DNA of 64,000 nucleotides from Drechslerella dactyloides (taxonomy: Eukaryota; Ascomycota; Orbiliomycetes; Orbiliales; Orbiliaceae). Within the stretch, counting starts at the first letter, position 1; every line of letters starts with the position of its first letter. Positions 10,811-23,767 of this stretch are shown piece by piece. The translations under genes were made by a program, and so were the position numbers. The stretch covers positions 4,588,001 to 4,652,000 of the forward strand of contig JAGTWJ010000017.1 in NCBI GenBank assembly GCA_020064725.1, in the 5' to 3' direction. Below the pieces are notes generated by a model, which was not told the DNA's origin, searched no databases, and worked only from the letters and a program-made list of their open reading frames with translations.

Positions 10811-13432
10811 TTGGCAGATTGGCAGGCGGCCAGGAGCAGTTAGCGGATGTATATTCCAAAGCAATCACGACACGACGTAGCAAAGCATGGCATGACAGGC
10901 ATAGCCAGGAGTGAGTTTCGGTGAAGAAAAGGGATAGCTCGTCGATACGTTGGGATTCGACCTAATGGACGGCCTAGATCTTGTGGAACCACGGCGGGCG
11001 TGGTCCAAGATGCTCAATTTATTCAAATATATGATATATACTCCCAAACCGCCAATCTCATCAAACATCTTCCATATCGACATGTAGTGTCGATGACAGA
11101 AGGCCAATTGGATTTTCTCCCAGAGCCCAAACCTCCCACTTCCTCCTTCTCCTTCTGGTGACCGCATCAGGCACAACGTGCAGCTGAATGCAACTCCCAC
11201 GCTCCTCCTAGTGACACTGCACTTCATGCACAGCTCGCAGTTCTGGCCCTCGAGCTCACTAGCTAGCAATAGATAGATACCGTCTGCGAGCACGCGCATG
11301 CTTCCCCCACCCGGCCGGAACTCCACGCCGTCCATCGATTCCGTCCATCTGGCTAGCATACATAAGTGCGCACGCACATACATCTGTCTGTCGGCCGCCC
11401 GTCCGCACGTCGCGTCTGCAGCCTCGCATTCAAAGAAACCCGCATGCATACGGTGGATGCATTGCACGCCTAGGGCAAATGCGAGCGAAAGAACCAAATC
11501 GAAAAAGATCGAAGTCGGGTAGCATATTTGTTTGCATAAGGTTTCGATTGAAATCTGCATACGTGAGTCGAGTCTTGCTTGGCTGTATGTATGTCTGCAG
11601 TACATATGTATGTGTATGTATGTGTATGTGTATGTCGGTCTGCTGTGTGCATTGCATGGAGAAATCGCCCGCGGCCGTGTTTATGACGTGGCAGCATAGC
11701 TTCGCGTGTTAGTCGTGGTAATATAGCTTGCGGGATCAGTCTTATAGCCGGACGCGGGAACGCGCCAGCAGCAATTGGCTCACAGGGCTCGATTCCAGCT
11801 TGGTGCCTGCAGGCGCGCGCTGTCCGGTGCCCGTAACGTTCTTTTTTCGTCGCTGCCTTTCCTTTCTTTTTCTCACGTTTTTTTTTTTTTTGGTGGCTCT
11901 TTTGCGACTGCAGTGGATCTAGAAACAGGTTTATCCGCTGCAAACCGTTTGCCTTTGCGGAATTAGCTGATAAAATTGATGTGGGTATTTACTGACGTGC
12001 TGACATGTATGCATGCACGTATCCAGGCGCTGTCCTCGGCTCGATTCGATATACTAAGAAACCGTTCGTCCCGCATACAATCGGGAGATACAATGTACGT
12101 ACTTTCGTGAGTATTTTAGTCTCGGGGCACTTGCTGCCGACGTTAACGTAATTAACGTTGCAAATTATATTAGTTTGACGGGTTGACGGTACCAATACCG
12201 TTTCGTTCCTCGTCGTCACGATATTCTTCCTTCCTTCGATTAATTGGTATATATCGTATGTATGTACATGTACAGAATGTCACCGTTACAGACGCTTCCC
12301 GTGCCTGCATCGTCTGTATGTATTTGTACAAACTTGAGGCATACGCGACGGTCTGTCTCAATGTGGAGATGAAAGGGAGGAGTTAACAGGCCTGAAAGAA
12401 AGAAGAAAATTTCTCCATGCATGCACCAGCAGCCAAGGCAGCAGGCAGGCAGGCAAAATTAATATATGATACGCTCGCAGCATACGCCGATATGTCTATA
12501 CATTTGAGGCGCCACGTGAGGGGGAAATATAGTTAACGGTAATGTATCGGTGTCTCCGCCTAGGATGTCGAACTGAGTGAAATGGGATGTGCCCGCTGGC
12601 AGATATTAAGCAAGTTCAAAATACTTGTCAAATGGATACATACGACAACCAACGGGTTAAATGCGAAATGCTCAACAAGCGATGTATGTAGGACGTAGTT
12701 AATTGAATTTCCGAGCGATAGTAAGTAACGCGGAACCGCTGTGAATTGAATTATATGGATTATAAAATAGTAATGAGCGATACGGACGCAATGTAAAGGA
12801 ACCAGACCGGGAGTAAATTTGCAAAAATTGTATGCATCCATAGGGACGAGCAGATCAGGATCCAGGAAAATATAAGTCCAATGGCCAAAAAGAGTCGATG
12901 CAACAAGCAGGCTCCATGCAGGATCCAGGAACAACGGTATCAAGTGCGAAATCCAGAACGCAAGGAAAAATGCCAGAAAGATTGTATCATAGTAGTGTGA
13001 TGAGGAAAAAGAGCTTGCTAGTCCTGAGCCGTGTAATAACGTTAATGAAATTCGTCAGATTATTTTATAAGTTTTTCTTCTTTGTCTTTTCTTCGTGCAT
13101 GCAAAGCAATGGTGCGTGGAAACATGAGTTTAAAGAAGAGAAAGGGCTATGTAGACGTGATTAGTATATACCGATTCATTCCATCCTGAATCCACCATGA
13201 CAGACATTAAAAATATGCAGAATGAATAAAAGATAGATATTTTAGGAAGCAAAATCAAATGCTCTATCAGTCATGACGCTAAGGCATAAGGATATCATGA
13301 AGATCACGAAACGCAACAGCAACCAAAAAAACAGGTCCAAACGTATTCACAATGCCCCATAACTGTCCGCAACAAGGAATCAAAAACTAAGAAAGAAATA
13401 AAAACGAAACGAAGAAAAGAAGAAAAAGGGAT
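10811..13432. other. Gene-free stretch with simple repeats
   Basis: No supported gene on either strand. Contains TATG/TG microsatellite DNA (about 11584-11636), a poly-T tract near 11878-11891 and a GGCA repeat near 12436-12456. The end nearest 13433 is probably the 3' untranslated region of the large minus-strand gene. Confidence 0.6.
11602..11636. repeat. (TATG)/(TG) microsatellite
   Basis: Repeated TATGTATGTG units form an imperfect simple-sequence repeat in noncoding DNA. Confidence 0.85.
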
Positions 13433-16400
13433 TTACCACTCCTCTCGCTGTCTCAAATACCTCTTCGCCAACTCGTCCTCGCGAGACGACAGCTCCATCC
13501 AGTGGTGCGAAACGCAGAGCCTCAACGGGTCGCATTTCTCAGGGTCGACGCCTCGCGTGAGCATCGAGTCGTTGCGGAAGATGTCCTTGGTCTTGCTCAA
13601 AGGCATAGTGGCCAACGGCAACAACGCAGGGTTGGTAAGGTAGAAGATGGCAAGCTCACGCTGCGCAGTGTAATCACCTTCCTTGGCAGTGATGAGCCAC
13701 ATGTTCGCGGCATCCTTCATGGAGTACCGGGCGATCCATTCGGAGCCCGCAGGTTGCGGGGACTTGCTCTTGAGGTCGGGGTTCTTATCGAACTTCTCCT
13801 TCGAGAGGACCGGCTGAGAGGCTGCAGACTCTGGCGTACGTCTCTTGGTATGGTAGGCGACAATCTCGTCGGCGACTTCCACCATGGTGGTCACAACGTC
13901 GACCTTGAGTCTCAGAGCCGCATTGGCCATATCCCAGAAAGCCTTTCCTTGCGCAGTGAAGTCCAATTGGCGCGAAGGGATGAACGAAGCCATGAACTGC
14001 AGGTCGCGGAAGAGGGTGCGCGGACGGATCTCGGCTTGGCGGAAGAGCTTCTGCCAAACCTCGATGATGATCTCCGTAGACGGGAGGCTGTCTCCAACCG
14101 GGGTGCGAGAGCCAGTAGGCGTCATGAACGGAGAGCCGGAGAGACCAGCGTGGCGACGCTCATCAGCGTGGGCAAGGCTCTCATCGAGATTGCTTGGATG
14201 AGTAAGTATGAGGTTACTCATGCGAGCACTCAACTCACGAGCAACAGGCTCAAAATCGGGCGAGGGCGCAGTGGGGAACGTGCCACGTCGGGTGATTGTC
14301 TTGCCGGTCGTGGAAGTAAGCGATGCGACAATGAGGATTTCCAGCTCGTATAGCGCGGTAAGCTTGTCGAACGGGTTTGGGTGGGTCGAAAACTTGGTCA
14401 TGAGCCGGCGGAAAGCAACCTCATAGGGGAAGCTCTGGTATGATCCCTTCTTGTTACCAGACGAAGGGCCAGTAGCGGTATGGGCAGACCGAGCGGTGGC
14501 GTCGCTGCTTGACGAGTTATCTTCGCCAGAGTGGGGCTCGTGGCCGACGTTCTCATAGGTCGCGACAGGGGCTGCTAGCTCACCCTTCTCGCCTCGGCCG
14601 AGGGCTTCCAAGATGCCGTTGACGTGGGAGACCGGCTTCCTCAGGTTTTTATTGCTCTTCTTGCGACTGAGCTTCTTGGAAGCAATGGTGTTCAGGCTCT
14701 TGGAGGACGCAGTGCGCTCCTCGAGAGCGCGTTCCTGGTCTTCCTTGCGCTGCAGGCACTCGTCGGCGAGACCGCCAGAGAACCACCCATCGGTTTCGCT
14801 GCCTTGGCTCCAGACGTCAAGTCCGAGATCGCTCAAGAGGAGACCGATGAGAGACTGCTTGAGGCTGTTGAGGAATGCCCTCTTCTCCTGGTTCTCACCA
14901 TCCATAGACCGAGACTTGTTGAGGGTTGGGACATTGGAAGTCTTCGATCTAGAGGGAGATCCGGCCAGCGGTGTGATGCTGCCGAACGGACTCCAGAACG
15001 CGGAGGTTGGCGTAGATTCCATAGACAGCTGAGGGGTCGGCATATTGAAGAGATCGGTCTTATCCATGAAGGAGTCTGAGATCCGAGCCGATTTTGGCCT
15101 ACCGCTAGGGGTGGTTGACAAGGCCGACAGTGTGCTAACGATGCTCTGAGACCTTGGCCGCCCAAGCCCGAAGAGGTCGCTGGCGCTAGCCTTGGGTCTC
15201 AACTTGTTCCTCTCGCCCTCGGCGTCGACATCGTCCATGGCCATGCTCAGACCGCCAACGCCAGCAAGGTGAAACTCTCCCTTCTTTCGGATGTTGGCGA
15301 GTTCTCGCTCATCCCTGGCGAAGAGTTCACTAGACCACAGGACTGGGCCAGTAAGAATCTCCTTTCCGACGAGGCGGTTGACGCACTTGTCGATCTCACA
15401 GCAGAAACGATGGATTCTCTCTTCACCCGTGCAGAAGTTCGTGATGGCATACCTCTTCAGCCACGTGCTCGTGACCTCTGCTTGATCATCACTAAGCTTG
15501 TTGGGGCCACCGTTATCCACAGGAGCCGCAAGAGTATCGATCAGACTGTCACTCTTGAGAAGGGAGAAGTTGCTGGTCGAGATGCGTTGGGTAAGCCCGC
15601 CCTTGGAGCGTTGTTGAGAGATCGGACGACCATCCTTGGTCTTTGGCGGAATAGCCATCTTCTTCAGCGCCATGGCGACATTACGAGCATCGTCATAGGC
15701 GGCCGAGTTGCGGACGTCCGTGACATACCACATCTTGACGCGGAGGGCCTTGATGAGCTGAAGCATCTCGGTGGTAGCAGACTCATGTCGTTCCGTCGCC
15801 ATGGTCAGCCACACAAACCAAGCCTCGAGATGCTCGATGCATGCAGCAGACTTCTCGATCGAGACGCGGAAGCCACGAGAGAGGATGTGAAGAAGAGGAG
15901 CGAAGCCATTGCGAGTCAAAGATGGCTCGAGCTTTCGAAGGAGAATGGTAATAGCGCGATGGAAAATTTGACCGTCGACGTAGTCGCCGCGTGCCATGCA
16001 TTGAGACTGGGCAGCAGAGAGCATAGTTAAGAGGACGTCAGGGTTGCCCTCCTTGCTTGCTTGGCGCAGTCTGTCGTTGCTATCCCGGGGAAGGTCGAGA
16101 CGCTGGCGCTCTCGCTCTGGGCTCCCATTGAACAGGGCGCTCAAGCCGCTGGCTGTTGAGTAGTACGGGTTCTGGTCTTGAATAAAGCTAGTGACGGTCG
16201 ACGCGACCGGGGCAGCATGCTTGCGATTCGTGGCAGCCGATGTTCGGTTGCTGAATTTCTTGGACTGGTTCTCATCCTCTTCAATGAGCTCCTCAGGGAC
16301 TTCATACTCCTCGATCAGCTTCATGATGGCGTGCTTGACCTGGTTGTAATCCCGAGAGACCTCGCCAGGGGCATCATCATCGCTGTCGTTGTCGCTGCTG

Positions 16401-18816
16401 CTGTCGCTGTCATCGTCATTCTCGTCTTCCCAGTCAGTCTTCATGCGCGGGGAGACGTTCTTGCCATCCGCAGACACGAAGAGGACCGCCCACTTCTCGG
16501 CACATGGATGTGTTCGGCCGGATGTGTTCTCAGCGCCGAGCTTGCGTGTCATCTCCGTGACCGATGCTTTCACATCCATCATGAAGGTCTCAAGCTCGTC
16601 ATCGGGGTCGGATGCAACAGACTGGAGGGAGTAGATAGAGGCGGTAGATGACTTGATGTTTGGTGCGATGGTGAAAGAGTTGGGAGAGCCAACGAGCGAC
16701 CCGGCGAACTTCTCGTCCATGCTGCCATACTGGTTGTCGAGTAACGGGGCGTTCATAGAAGAAAGCCCGCTATCGCTGTTGACGGAGGAATTGCTCTGGC
16801 TCAGCATCGAGGTAGGGCCAGTTTCAAAGATGCTAGGAGGTCGCGAAACGGCAGGGCGTGCAGCGGTGATGGAGCGGCCAAACTTCTTCGATCCAAAGTC
16901 CTTCTCAGATGACGACGTTTGCGGTCTCTGCGTGCTTTGAGGGTAGAGAGCGTGGAAGACGGTAACGACATCAGTAGGACACAAGACAAGGTAAGGTTGA
17001 ACTTCAATTGTCTCGCGAGGCGATGTAACGGCCTTGACGGGGAGGAGGATGGGATTTCTGTCCTTAGGGCGGGGGTTGCGGAATCGAGCCATGATGCTCT
17101 CGACATGGTTGCGCACGACGGGATCAATGGGCCGGCTCGATTTTCTAAGACTTGAGTGTTAGCGAGATGTTCAAGCTTGCCACAGTCGATGTGATGCACT
17201 TACAATTCGACGAAGCAGATGCTGAATACGTCCGTGCACATCCGCTGGATGACACGGCGCAGGATCGCTTGGCGAGCGTACTCACTGATGTAATGACCCA
17301 CCATGATACCGTGATACTAGATTGATGTCAGCTAGGAAGGCTACAAACTATCACAATTGATTGGATATTGACGTACTTCAGGGTACTGAATAGCGGTATT
17401 CAAGAATCTGCCAAAGAACCACTTGGCGACGATGAAGACCTCGGCGAGCTTCTTCCGCTTGGGATCCTCAACCTTCTCCAGGATGGCATGTCCAAGCTCC
17501 AGAATACCCTCCGGAATACCACCGGCACAAGGCTCGTCATCAAGAGTCTGGAACAAGGACCGGGCGGCCTTGACGTAGAACTCTTCCTCTTGCTTCCGGA
17601 TGAGATCTTGTCGTACTTTGTCGTTGGAAGAGTCATCCTGGCGATCGAGCATCAGGATGGCAGCACCGTCCTGGAGCATCTTCATCAAGCAGATCTCAAT
17701 GTTGTTCTTAGCGGGCCATTCCCGCATGGAGGACCATGAGTCCATGACGGCATACAGGAACTTCTCGCCGCGCTTCTCGTTGAGAAGGCGAGCGCATACT
17801 GTCGACCAGACATCGATCCGGCGGCGGTCTTCTTCCGAATCCGGACCGCTGGAGTTAGCAAAGATGGTGTGGATGAGGATGTGGAGAGGGTCCAGTCTAT
17901 GGAAGGCAAGCAGCTTATCAACAGCGAGGGTGGGGACGGGAGTCGTGGGGTTTGGAGTTACGGTCTTCCGGTTGGAAGGGAGGACGGATTCCTGGGTCTG
18001 GGTGATCTGGTTCGACTTTGCGATTGTGTCCAGGTCGCCAGGGGAGAGTTTACACAGCCTGTCCGCCAGGAACTTGGGATTAGATCTTAGCGCCGAGATG
18101 AAGGAGAGGAGGGTATCTCTCGTCTGGGGAGAGATATCTTGGAGGAAGGTGTGTAGGGATTTGGGACGCTCCGACTCGGAGTCGCCATATGAGATTTTCT
18201 GGACGTCCAGCTCCGGTTGAAGCATAGCAAGCCGCTCGCACGAGTCCTTGAGGTCATGCACGGCATTGTACAACACGGCGAACTCCCGCTTCTTGTCGTC
18301 CTTGAAGTAGTCGACCATATGGGTCCGCGCCAAAGCTCCACATCTTTCCAGGCGTGCCGATAGTCCGGTGGATATTAACTGGCGATGCAGCCGTATCCTG
18401 GATTGTGTATGCTTGAGCTGTTCATAGGACTGCAGTCTAACGAGATGGGCCAACTGCGCCAAAGAAGTGGTGTTTCCTCCAAAGGTTCCAGACGGCGGCG
18501 GCGGGAGATGGTATATCAATGGCTTTGCGTAGGTGGCGGCACGGGCAATGATGGCAGTTTGTGTATCGCTGCCGCCAGTGTTCTGCCGTTGGATCTTGCT
18601 GTCGCTGTTCCCGGTGTCATGTTTTCGTATCCGGCTTTCCTTTGTTTCGCTGTTTCCGGTCTGATGCCGCGACAGCTTGGTCTCCTTGGGTTCGCTGTTC
18701 CCCGTGTTATTCCGGGCGACAAGCCTACCTCTAGACTTGGATCGCGCCAGCCGCGAGCGAGACTTGGCTCGCGACTTCTCCTGCTTGAGGGTCGAGTCGT
18801 CCTGTGCGACACCCAT
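13433..18816 (-). CDS. Very large Ser-rich protein of unknown function, three exons
   Basis: Exons on the minus strand: 18816-17377, 17316-17204 and 17150-13433, separated by introns of 60 bp (GTACGT...CTAG) and 53 bp (GTAAGT...CAAG, branch GCTAAC). Both junctions keep the frame and give a continuous conserved-looking segment (HYISEYARQAILRRV, then FVEFLRKSSRPIDP). From the ATG at 18816 the product is 1756 aa. The N-terminus is basic and Ser/Arg-rich with a short repeated unit (NTGNSEPKET, QTGNSETKES, DTGNSDSK). The middle is alpha-helical with Ser-rich disordered loops, an acidic Asp/Ser run and further helical blocks; the C-terminus (WLITAKEGDYTAQRELAIFYL) looks helical-repeat-like. No signal peptide or membrane segment, so probably an intracellular scaffold or regulator. 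The frame stays open upstream of 18816 past 19005 without an ATG, so a short upstream coding exon is possible and the start is uncertain. I do not recognise the family. Confidence 0.85.
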
Positions 18817-21800
18817 CTTGGAGGGTTGTGGTACTGGTCCAACCGGTTTGATGGGTGAAACAGGACCGGGAGGGTTCAGAGAGAGGGTTGTAGCGGAGGA
18901 TGAGCGTCGAAGGCGGGTGGGAGAAGGGTTTCGAGAAGAAGGCTGCGAGGCTACGGAGGGGGGAGAGGTGACTGTATTAGAGGGTGAAGAAGGTCGTCCG
19001 GACAAGAAGCAGTTAGCACATTGAAAATTACCACAGCAGCAAGGGCATGCAGGTCATATGTATGTACGTATATGTACGGCGTGCCGAAGAAAGAAAAAAA
19101 AAAATATGGACAATGAATGAAGAGTGCAGCCAGCTCAGGAGGATACAGCTGACGGGGGGCAAGATGGAGAAAGGAGGGCAGTAGTAGATGTGGTGTGTAT
19201 GTGTCTGCCAGGTGACCACAGAGAGGAGCGATATCAAATGCAGGTCGGACGACAGAACAGCTCTCCGACGGCACGACAGCAGCAGCTCCAGCAAGCAAGC
19301 AGCCACTCGACTCTCGGGTAGCGAAGGGAAAGCAAAGCTCCGCCAAAAGTCAATTCGGACAATGGAGGGGAGGAAGCACAAGATCAGACGAGGAGAAGGA
19401 AACGTCAGTTAAGAGCGCGGACCGTCAGCCAGCCTGACTGCAGCCGGGGGGGGAGGCCTACACCGCCAGAAAGTGTGCGCAGGCTGCTGTCGGCTGCCAG
19501 CGAGGCCAACACATCATGCAGCGCCGCTGGCCAGTGAGGAAAGTCCCTCGGCCAGCAAAGCACCATGCACTCCGCTGGCCCTAAGCCGGACTCGGGTCCA
19601 CCCCCAAGGCCCGCCAGCCAACAGAGGCGCGCTGTCAGACACGCATAGCGCCCGTCGAGAAGGCCTCTGTGACATGACCGACATATAAGACCACATCGAC
19701 AGCATAGCAGTCCCAAATCCGGTGGGAACGAGCTGCTTATGCCTGCAAGAAAACAAGATTTCCAATTCAAAAGCGAGCGAATCGCCACTCAGAATGCAGC
19801 TCGATGATACACTAGCTTTCCTCCAGCAGCAAGCAAGCAGAAGACGCAGCAGCGGTAGCAGCGGTAAGAGGATGGAGAGGATGGGGAGGATCTCGGTAGG
19901 CATAAGCAACAACCATGGGTGTACTCACGGGGTGACGAGGGAGACGTTATTGTCGCTTTCATCGATCCATCGGGTTTCTGACGGATAGGATCCTGCCCAC
20001 CAGTCTGCGATTTCTTTGAAGGCTCCAGTATGGCGACCTTGCTTCTCCAAGTTTTGGTTCTGCGATAAAAGGATCGAAGGCGTAAATGAAACGAGTGCCG
20101 TCAATAGGTAGGCTCAATGCAGTATTTCAAACCCCGTCGTAGGAAATTCCAGACTCCCTCGACCGACAGCGACCACTCCGTTCACGATAAGCTTGGTAAA
20201 TATCGGTACTTTTCAGCGTCCCGGCGCGAAAAAGCACGACGTGGTAGGGCTCTAGTTGTATCCGCGCCTCTAGCTTCAAAGGCGAGAACCAGTTTGTCGA
20301 ATGCGACTAAACAAAAGTCGCGAGGCCGACTAGCTGCTTAGAGCTTCGAGAAGCTGGAGAACCAGCTCGGGGTGTGTGGTTACGATCCAATAGAAAGAAT
20401 CGCAAAGCTTCGACCTTTTGTCTCAAATGGGAGAAGAAACTGGCAATGACGCTTCTCTCTCTTCCTCTCCGATCTCGTATACTATCCCCTGTCTTCCGCC
20501 TGACTGCAGCAGCGGCCTGCTGCTCTTGTTGGCTAGATGTGCGTTCAGGCTCTTGGATGTCGTGACCGTAATTATCCTATTCGACAATAACTATGGCTGA
20601 CAATGTACGGTCGGATATTCGAAATGTACGACTACGAAAATCTGACGGAATGGGTAGCTCCTCTGGAAAAATAAAAATGAACGAGATTCTCGTGTAGAGG
20701 CGGGATTGGTTTGAGCTCCGGACCGTGGGGCAGATAGAGGTCAGAGGGACAGCTCGCCGCTCTGCAGCTGATTTCGGTATCTTCGCAGGTGTCGGTCGCC
20801 GCTTGAGCAATAGCCTATTTGTTGTCACTGGGGCAAAAAAATATATCTGGTAGGGAGAAAAAGGCCTTTAAGCCCTTTGCTTTTCGCGCGACTGCCCCAG
20901 GATGGATTAGGATGCTGAACGGAGGCGTGGACAACTCAGCAGTGTTACTGAAGGGGGAGGAGCCCGTTAATAGCTAAAAGCTGCTGGTGTCGCAGAGTTG
21001 AAGATCTTGCGAAGCTGTCAAACCCAGCCCTGAAATGTCCGAGGGGGGTCCCGGTTCGAAAAGGTCCCAGGTCGATGGGGCTGGTAAGTAACGTGTGTAA
21101 TGTGATGTATGTGCGCTCTGTAGGTAGACCTTTGCTCTGCGACGGATGGTTCCGCTCCGGCTGCGACTTTTTCGAGGCTTAAGCAGCAGGCTGCAACCAG
21201 GGAGCTGCTGTTGGTGAGATGTGTAAAAGAGCTTGCATGAAGAGGGTACTCCGGCACTATGCACGATTTTGCAATAATGCACAGAGAGGGAAGTCGAAAG
21301 TCGAAAGGCCCTGCTGCACCTATATCTTCTTCCAATAAAAAGCTTCTGCTTGCGCCGTCACAGACCTCCATGGTCAGGATTCCAGAGAACCGGGGCGAGT
21401 GTTGAGGAAAATTTGGGAGGGTGGTCAAACCCGTCAAGGGTTGGTGCAGCGATGAGTTGTCACCGCTTGATTGGCCATCCAAGCGAACGGTCTGACTGGG
21501 AGCCCGTCGTTGGAGAGGCACCGCCCTCGAGGCAAGCTGAACCCCTGGGACCATAAAAAGGCCAATCACAAGACCTCTTCGAGCTGGTTGGCTCCTGTGC
21601 TCTCGGCTTCCGATAGAAGTGGAGGAACAAGCACCCCAAGGCCCATCCGAACCCGACGGCTCCCCACGAGATTTGTCCGTTGCTCCCGCGCGCAAAGATT
21701 CGATCCTCGAGCATGAGTTGCGCATGGCCCCTCATGGCCGAGAATAGCACCACTCGGTTGGAGGAATCCACGTTCCTAATCGCCATATCTCCCCAGAGAC

Positions 21801-22924
21801 AAGACGGGCCTTCCCTGTTTCCGGAGTGCCAGCTGGCACGCAAACGAGGGGGCCAGAGGGGGGAAATCGCACCCACACCCTCGGTCATGTGACTTGAAGT
21901 TCATGCGAGCCATCCCGCTAGTGGCCTTGGCCCGCATATGGGCAGGGGTGGCCCCGCTCCCTCGAGAGCGGCTGGAGGAGAGGGGTGCGAAAAAACAGCG
22001 AGCCGTTTCGACAGAATGGTGGAATGACTATCGAGCAATCAAGATTTCAGCAGACGCTTTTCCCGAACGGCATGGAGGCGGGGTCTTAGTCGGTCATCTT
22101 CTGGTTGCGATGGCCAATTTCAGGGGCGACATACCTGCGAGGCGATATCGTATTCATCGCTTCTCGATTGTACCTGACAGGTATCCAATACCTGCCGTTT
22201 GAACGAACTAGGAGTTCGCTGACAATACCGGTATAGTCATCGGTGTGCCAATGTCGATGGACCGTTCGGGTTTGATTGGGTGCTACCTGTTGAGGTGAGG
22301 CGAGGTTGTGGCAACGTTCTAGAATGATTGGAATCGACGGCTGTCGTGCTTCATTCTGTGCAGCACGCAGCCGCTTATGTAATGTAAGTGGACGTCCCAA
22401 TTTTGTCACAGACCCAGCAATATCCAGCCGCAGTATGCACATACTAAGCGTGTATAGACATGCATCTTCGTCCCAGAGCGACTGAGACCGATAATATCAG
22501 ACAGCAAGTTCAGAAAGCAAGCTAACGGTAGCTAAACTAAGGGACATTCCCAGGTCGTCGACAGACCTGCCAGACACGTCAGTGCTCCAGCGTACCTGTA
22601 CCTCTCGATACACCCGCCACGCACCATCCCCCAATATCACTAAAGACAATCATGCCCGGCTGATAAGAATACGTAATCGAAATGCGCTGTATGATTTGGC
22701 CAAAATTCCTTCGCAGCCGACATCCCCCGCCCCAGAATCCCCCATTCAGAAGCAAAAATGCAATATGATACCGATTCCCCATGTGGTCGATACATTGAGA
22801 GTCGACAGCGACACCAGCATTAAGCGGACACCCAGCGTCGTCCCCGAGACTTAGTCTCGAGGCCAGATTTGCCTGGTTGGCCACTGCGGAGCCCGTGTCT
22901 GGCACCGAGACTAGCGGACACCGT
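18817..22924. other. Upstream region of the large gene and gene-poor DNA
   Basis: The first ~200 bases continue the open frame of the large minus-strand gene without an ATG and may include an exon with an acceptor such as TACAG near 18971. From about 19.1 to 22.9 kb only overlapping short frames appear, with GC-rich stretches near 19.4-19.6 and 21.4-21.9 kb. Nothing is recognisable, and I call no gene. Confidence 0.45.
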
Positions 22925-23767
22925 CTACGCTTTGAGCCCAGTCGTCTCTAGCGCAACCATGTCAATCTTCCACCATCCTTCAGGGGCCTTTTCGATGCCA
23001 CAAGCCTCCGCTGCCTCGTCGAACATCTCAGTGAACCGCTGCTTCTCCTCGTCCGTCCACCCTTCCAGTGCGTCCCCGAGTATCGGCTGGATTGCGCTAC
23101 CAATGTCGTTGGGTGCCTGGGTATAGTCTTGGATTTCTCGAACTTTCACATTCTCCCACCCACACGTCGTCATTTTGGCCTGCATCCACTCCGCTCTTTC
23201 GAACCCAGGAGGGACAGGGAACTCAAATTTCTTCTGGCCCGGCCGAATCTTCTGAATAATATAGTCCACTACTGGCACCCAGCCGACAGTCTTCCAGGAA
23301 GTGACGACGGTCACAGAGCCTGGCCTTGCCACACGGTACATTTCTTGAAACCCGACGTCAGGGTCTCTGCAGAAGAATACTCCAAATGCACAGATGACGT
23401 GGCTGAATGTGTTATCAGCGAATTTGAGTTCCTGCGCGTCCATCGTCGCCGTCTGCAGCGCTGGCTCGTCTTTGTGGAGCTCCCGCACATCGTTAATCAT
23501 GCCGGGCGAGAGGTCTGTAGCGTGAATCTTGGCCGGTGTAAACCCTTGGTCCTTGGCCAATTCGAGAATAGCAGTTGTGATTGCGCCGGAGCCACAGCAG
23601 TTATCGAGAATGACGGAGTCGGGTCCGATAGGGCGGTACAAGTTGTTGACAACCTTTGAGGCGATACGAGCGGGCCAACCGCCAGTGAGATTCTCGTAGA
23701 ACTTCGCGCCTACGTAGCGACTAGCCACCGCGGCAAGGGGGTTGTCCTCTTTTTTCGAGTCCGACAT
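22925..23767 (-). CDS. SAM-dependent class I methyltransferase
   Basis: Single-exon gene of 280 aa with ATG at 23767. Rossmann-fold methyltransferase motifs are in order: motif I VILDNCCGSGAITTAI (residues 52-67), the acidic residue of motif II in ATDLSPGM (Asp85), MDAQELKF (109-116) for the adenine pocket, and HVICAFGVFF (123-132) for motif IV. It lacks a signal peptide and membrane segment, so it is cytosolic. The overall pattern matches the UbiE/Coq5-like and secondary-metabolite methyltransferases common in fungi. The substrate cannot be told from sequence. No biosynthetic core enzyme is adjacent: the nearest neighbours are the large gene and the phospholipase group, both several hundred to thousands of bases away. 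Confidence 0.9.
   Translation of the reverse strand: MSDSKKEDNPLAAVASRYVGAKFYENLTGGWPARIASKVVNNLYRPIGPDSVILDNCCGSGAITTAILELAKDQGFTPAKIHATDLSPGMINDVRELHKDEPALQTATMDAQELKFADNTFSHVICAFGVFFCRDPDVGFQEMYRVARPGSVTVVTSWKTVGWVPVVDYIIQKIRPGQKKFEFPVPPGFERAEWMQAKMTTCGWENVKVREIQDYTQAPNDIGSAIQPILGDALEGWTDEEKQRFTEMFDEAAEACGIEKAPEGWWKIDMVALETTGLKA

Noticed and set aside
13502..16651. Several long plus-strand frames (for example 283 and 253 codons)
   Set aside because: They are antisense to the large minus-strand exon at 13433-17150, whose splice-joined frame is far longer and consistent.
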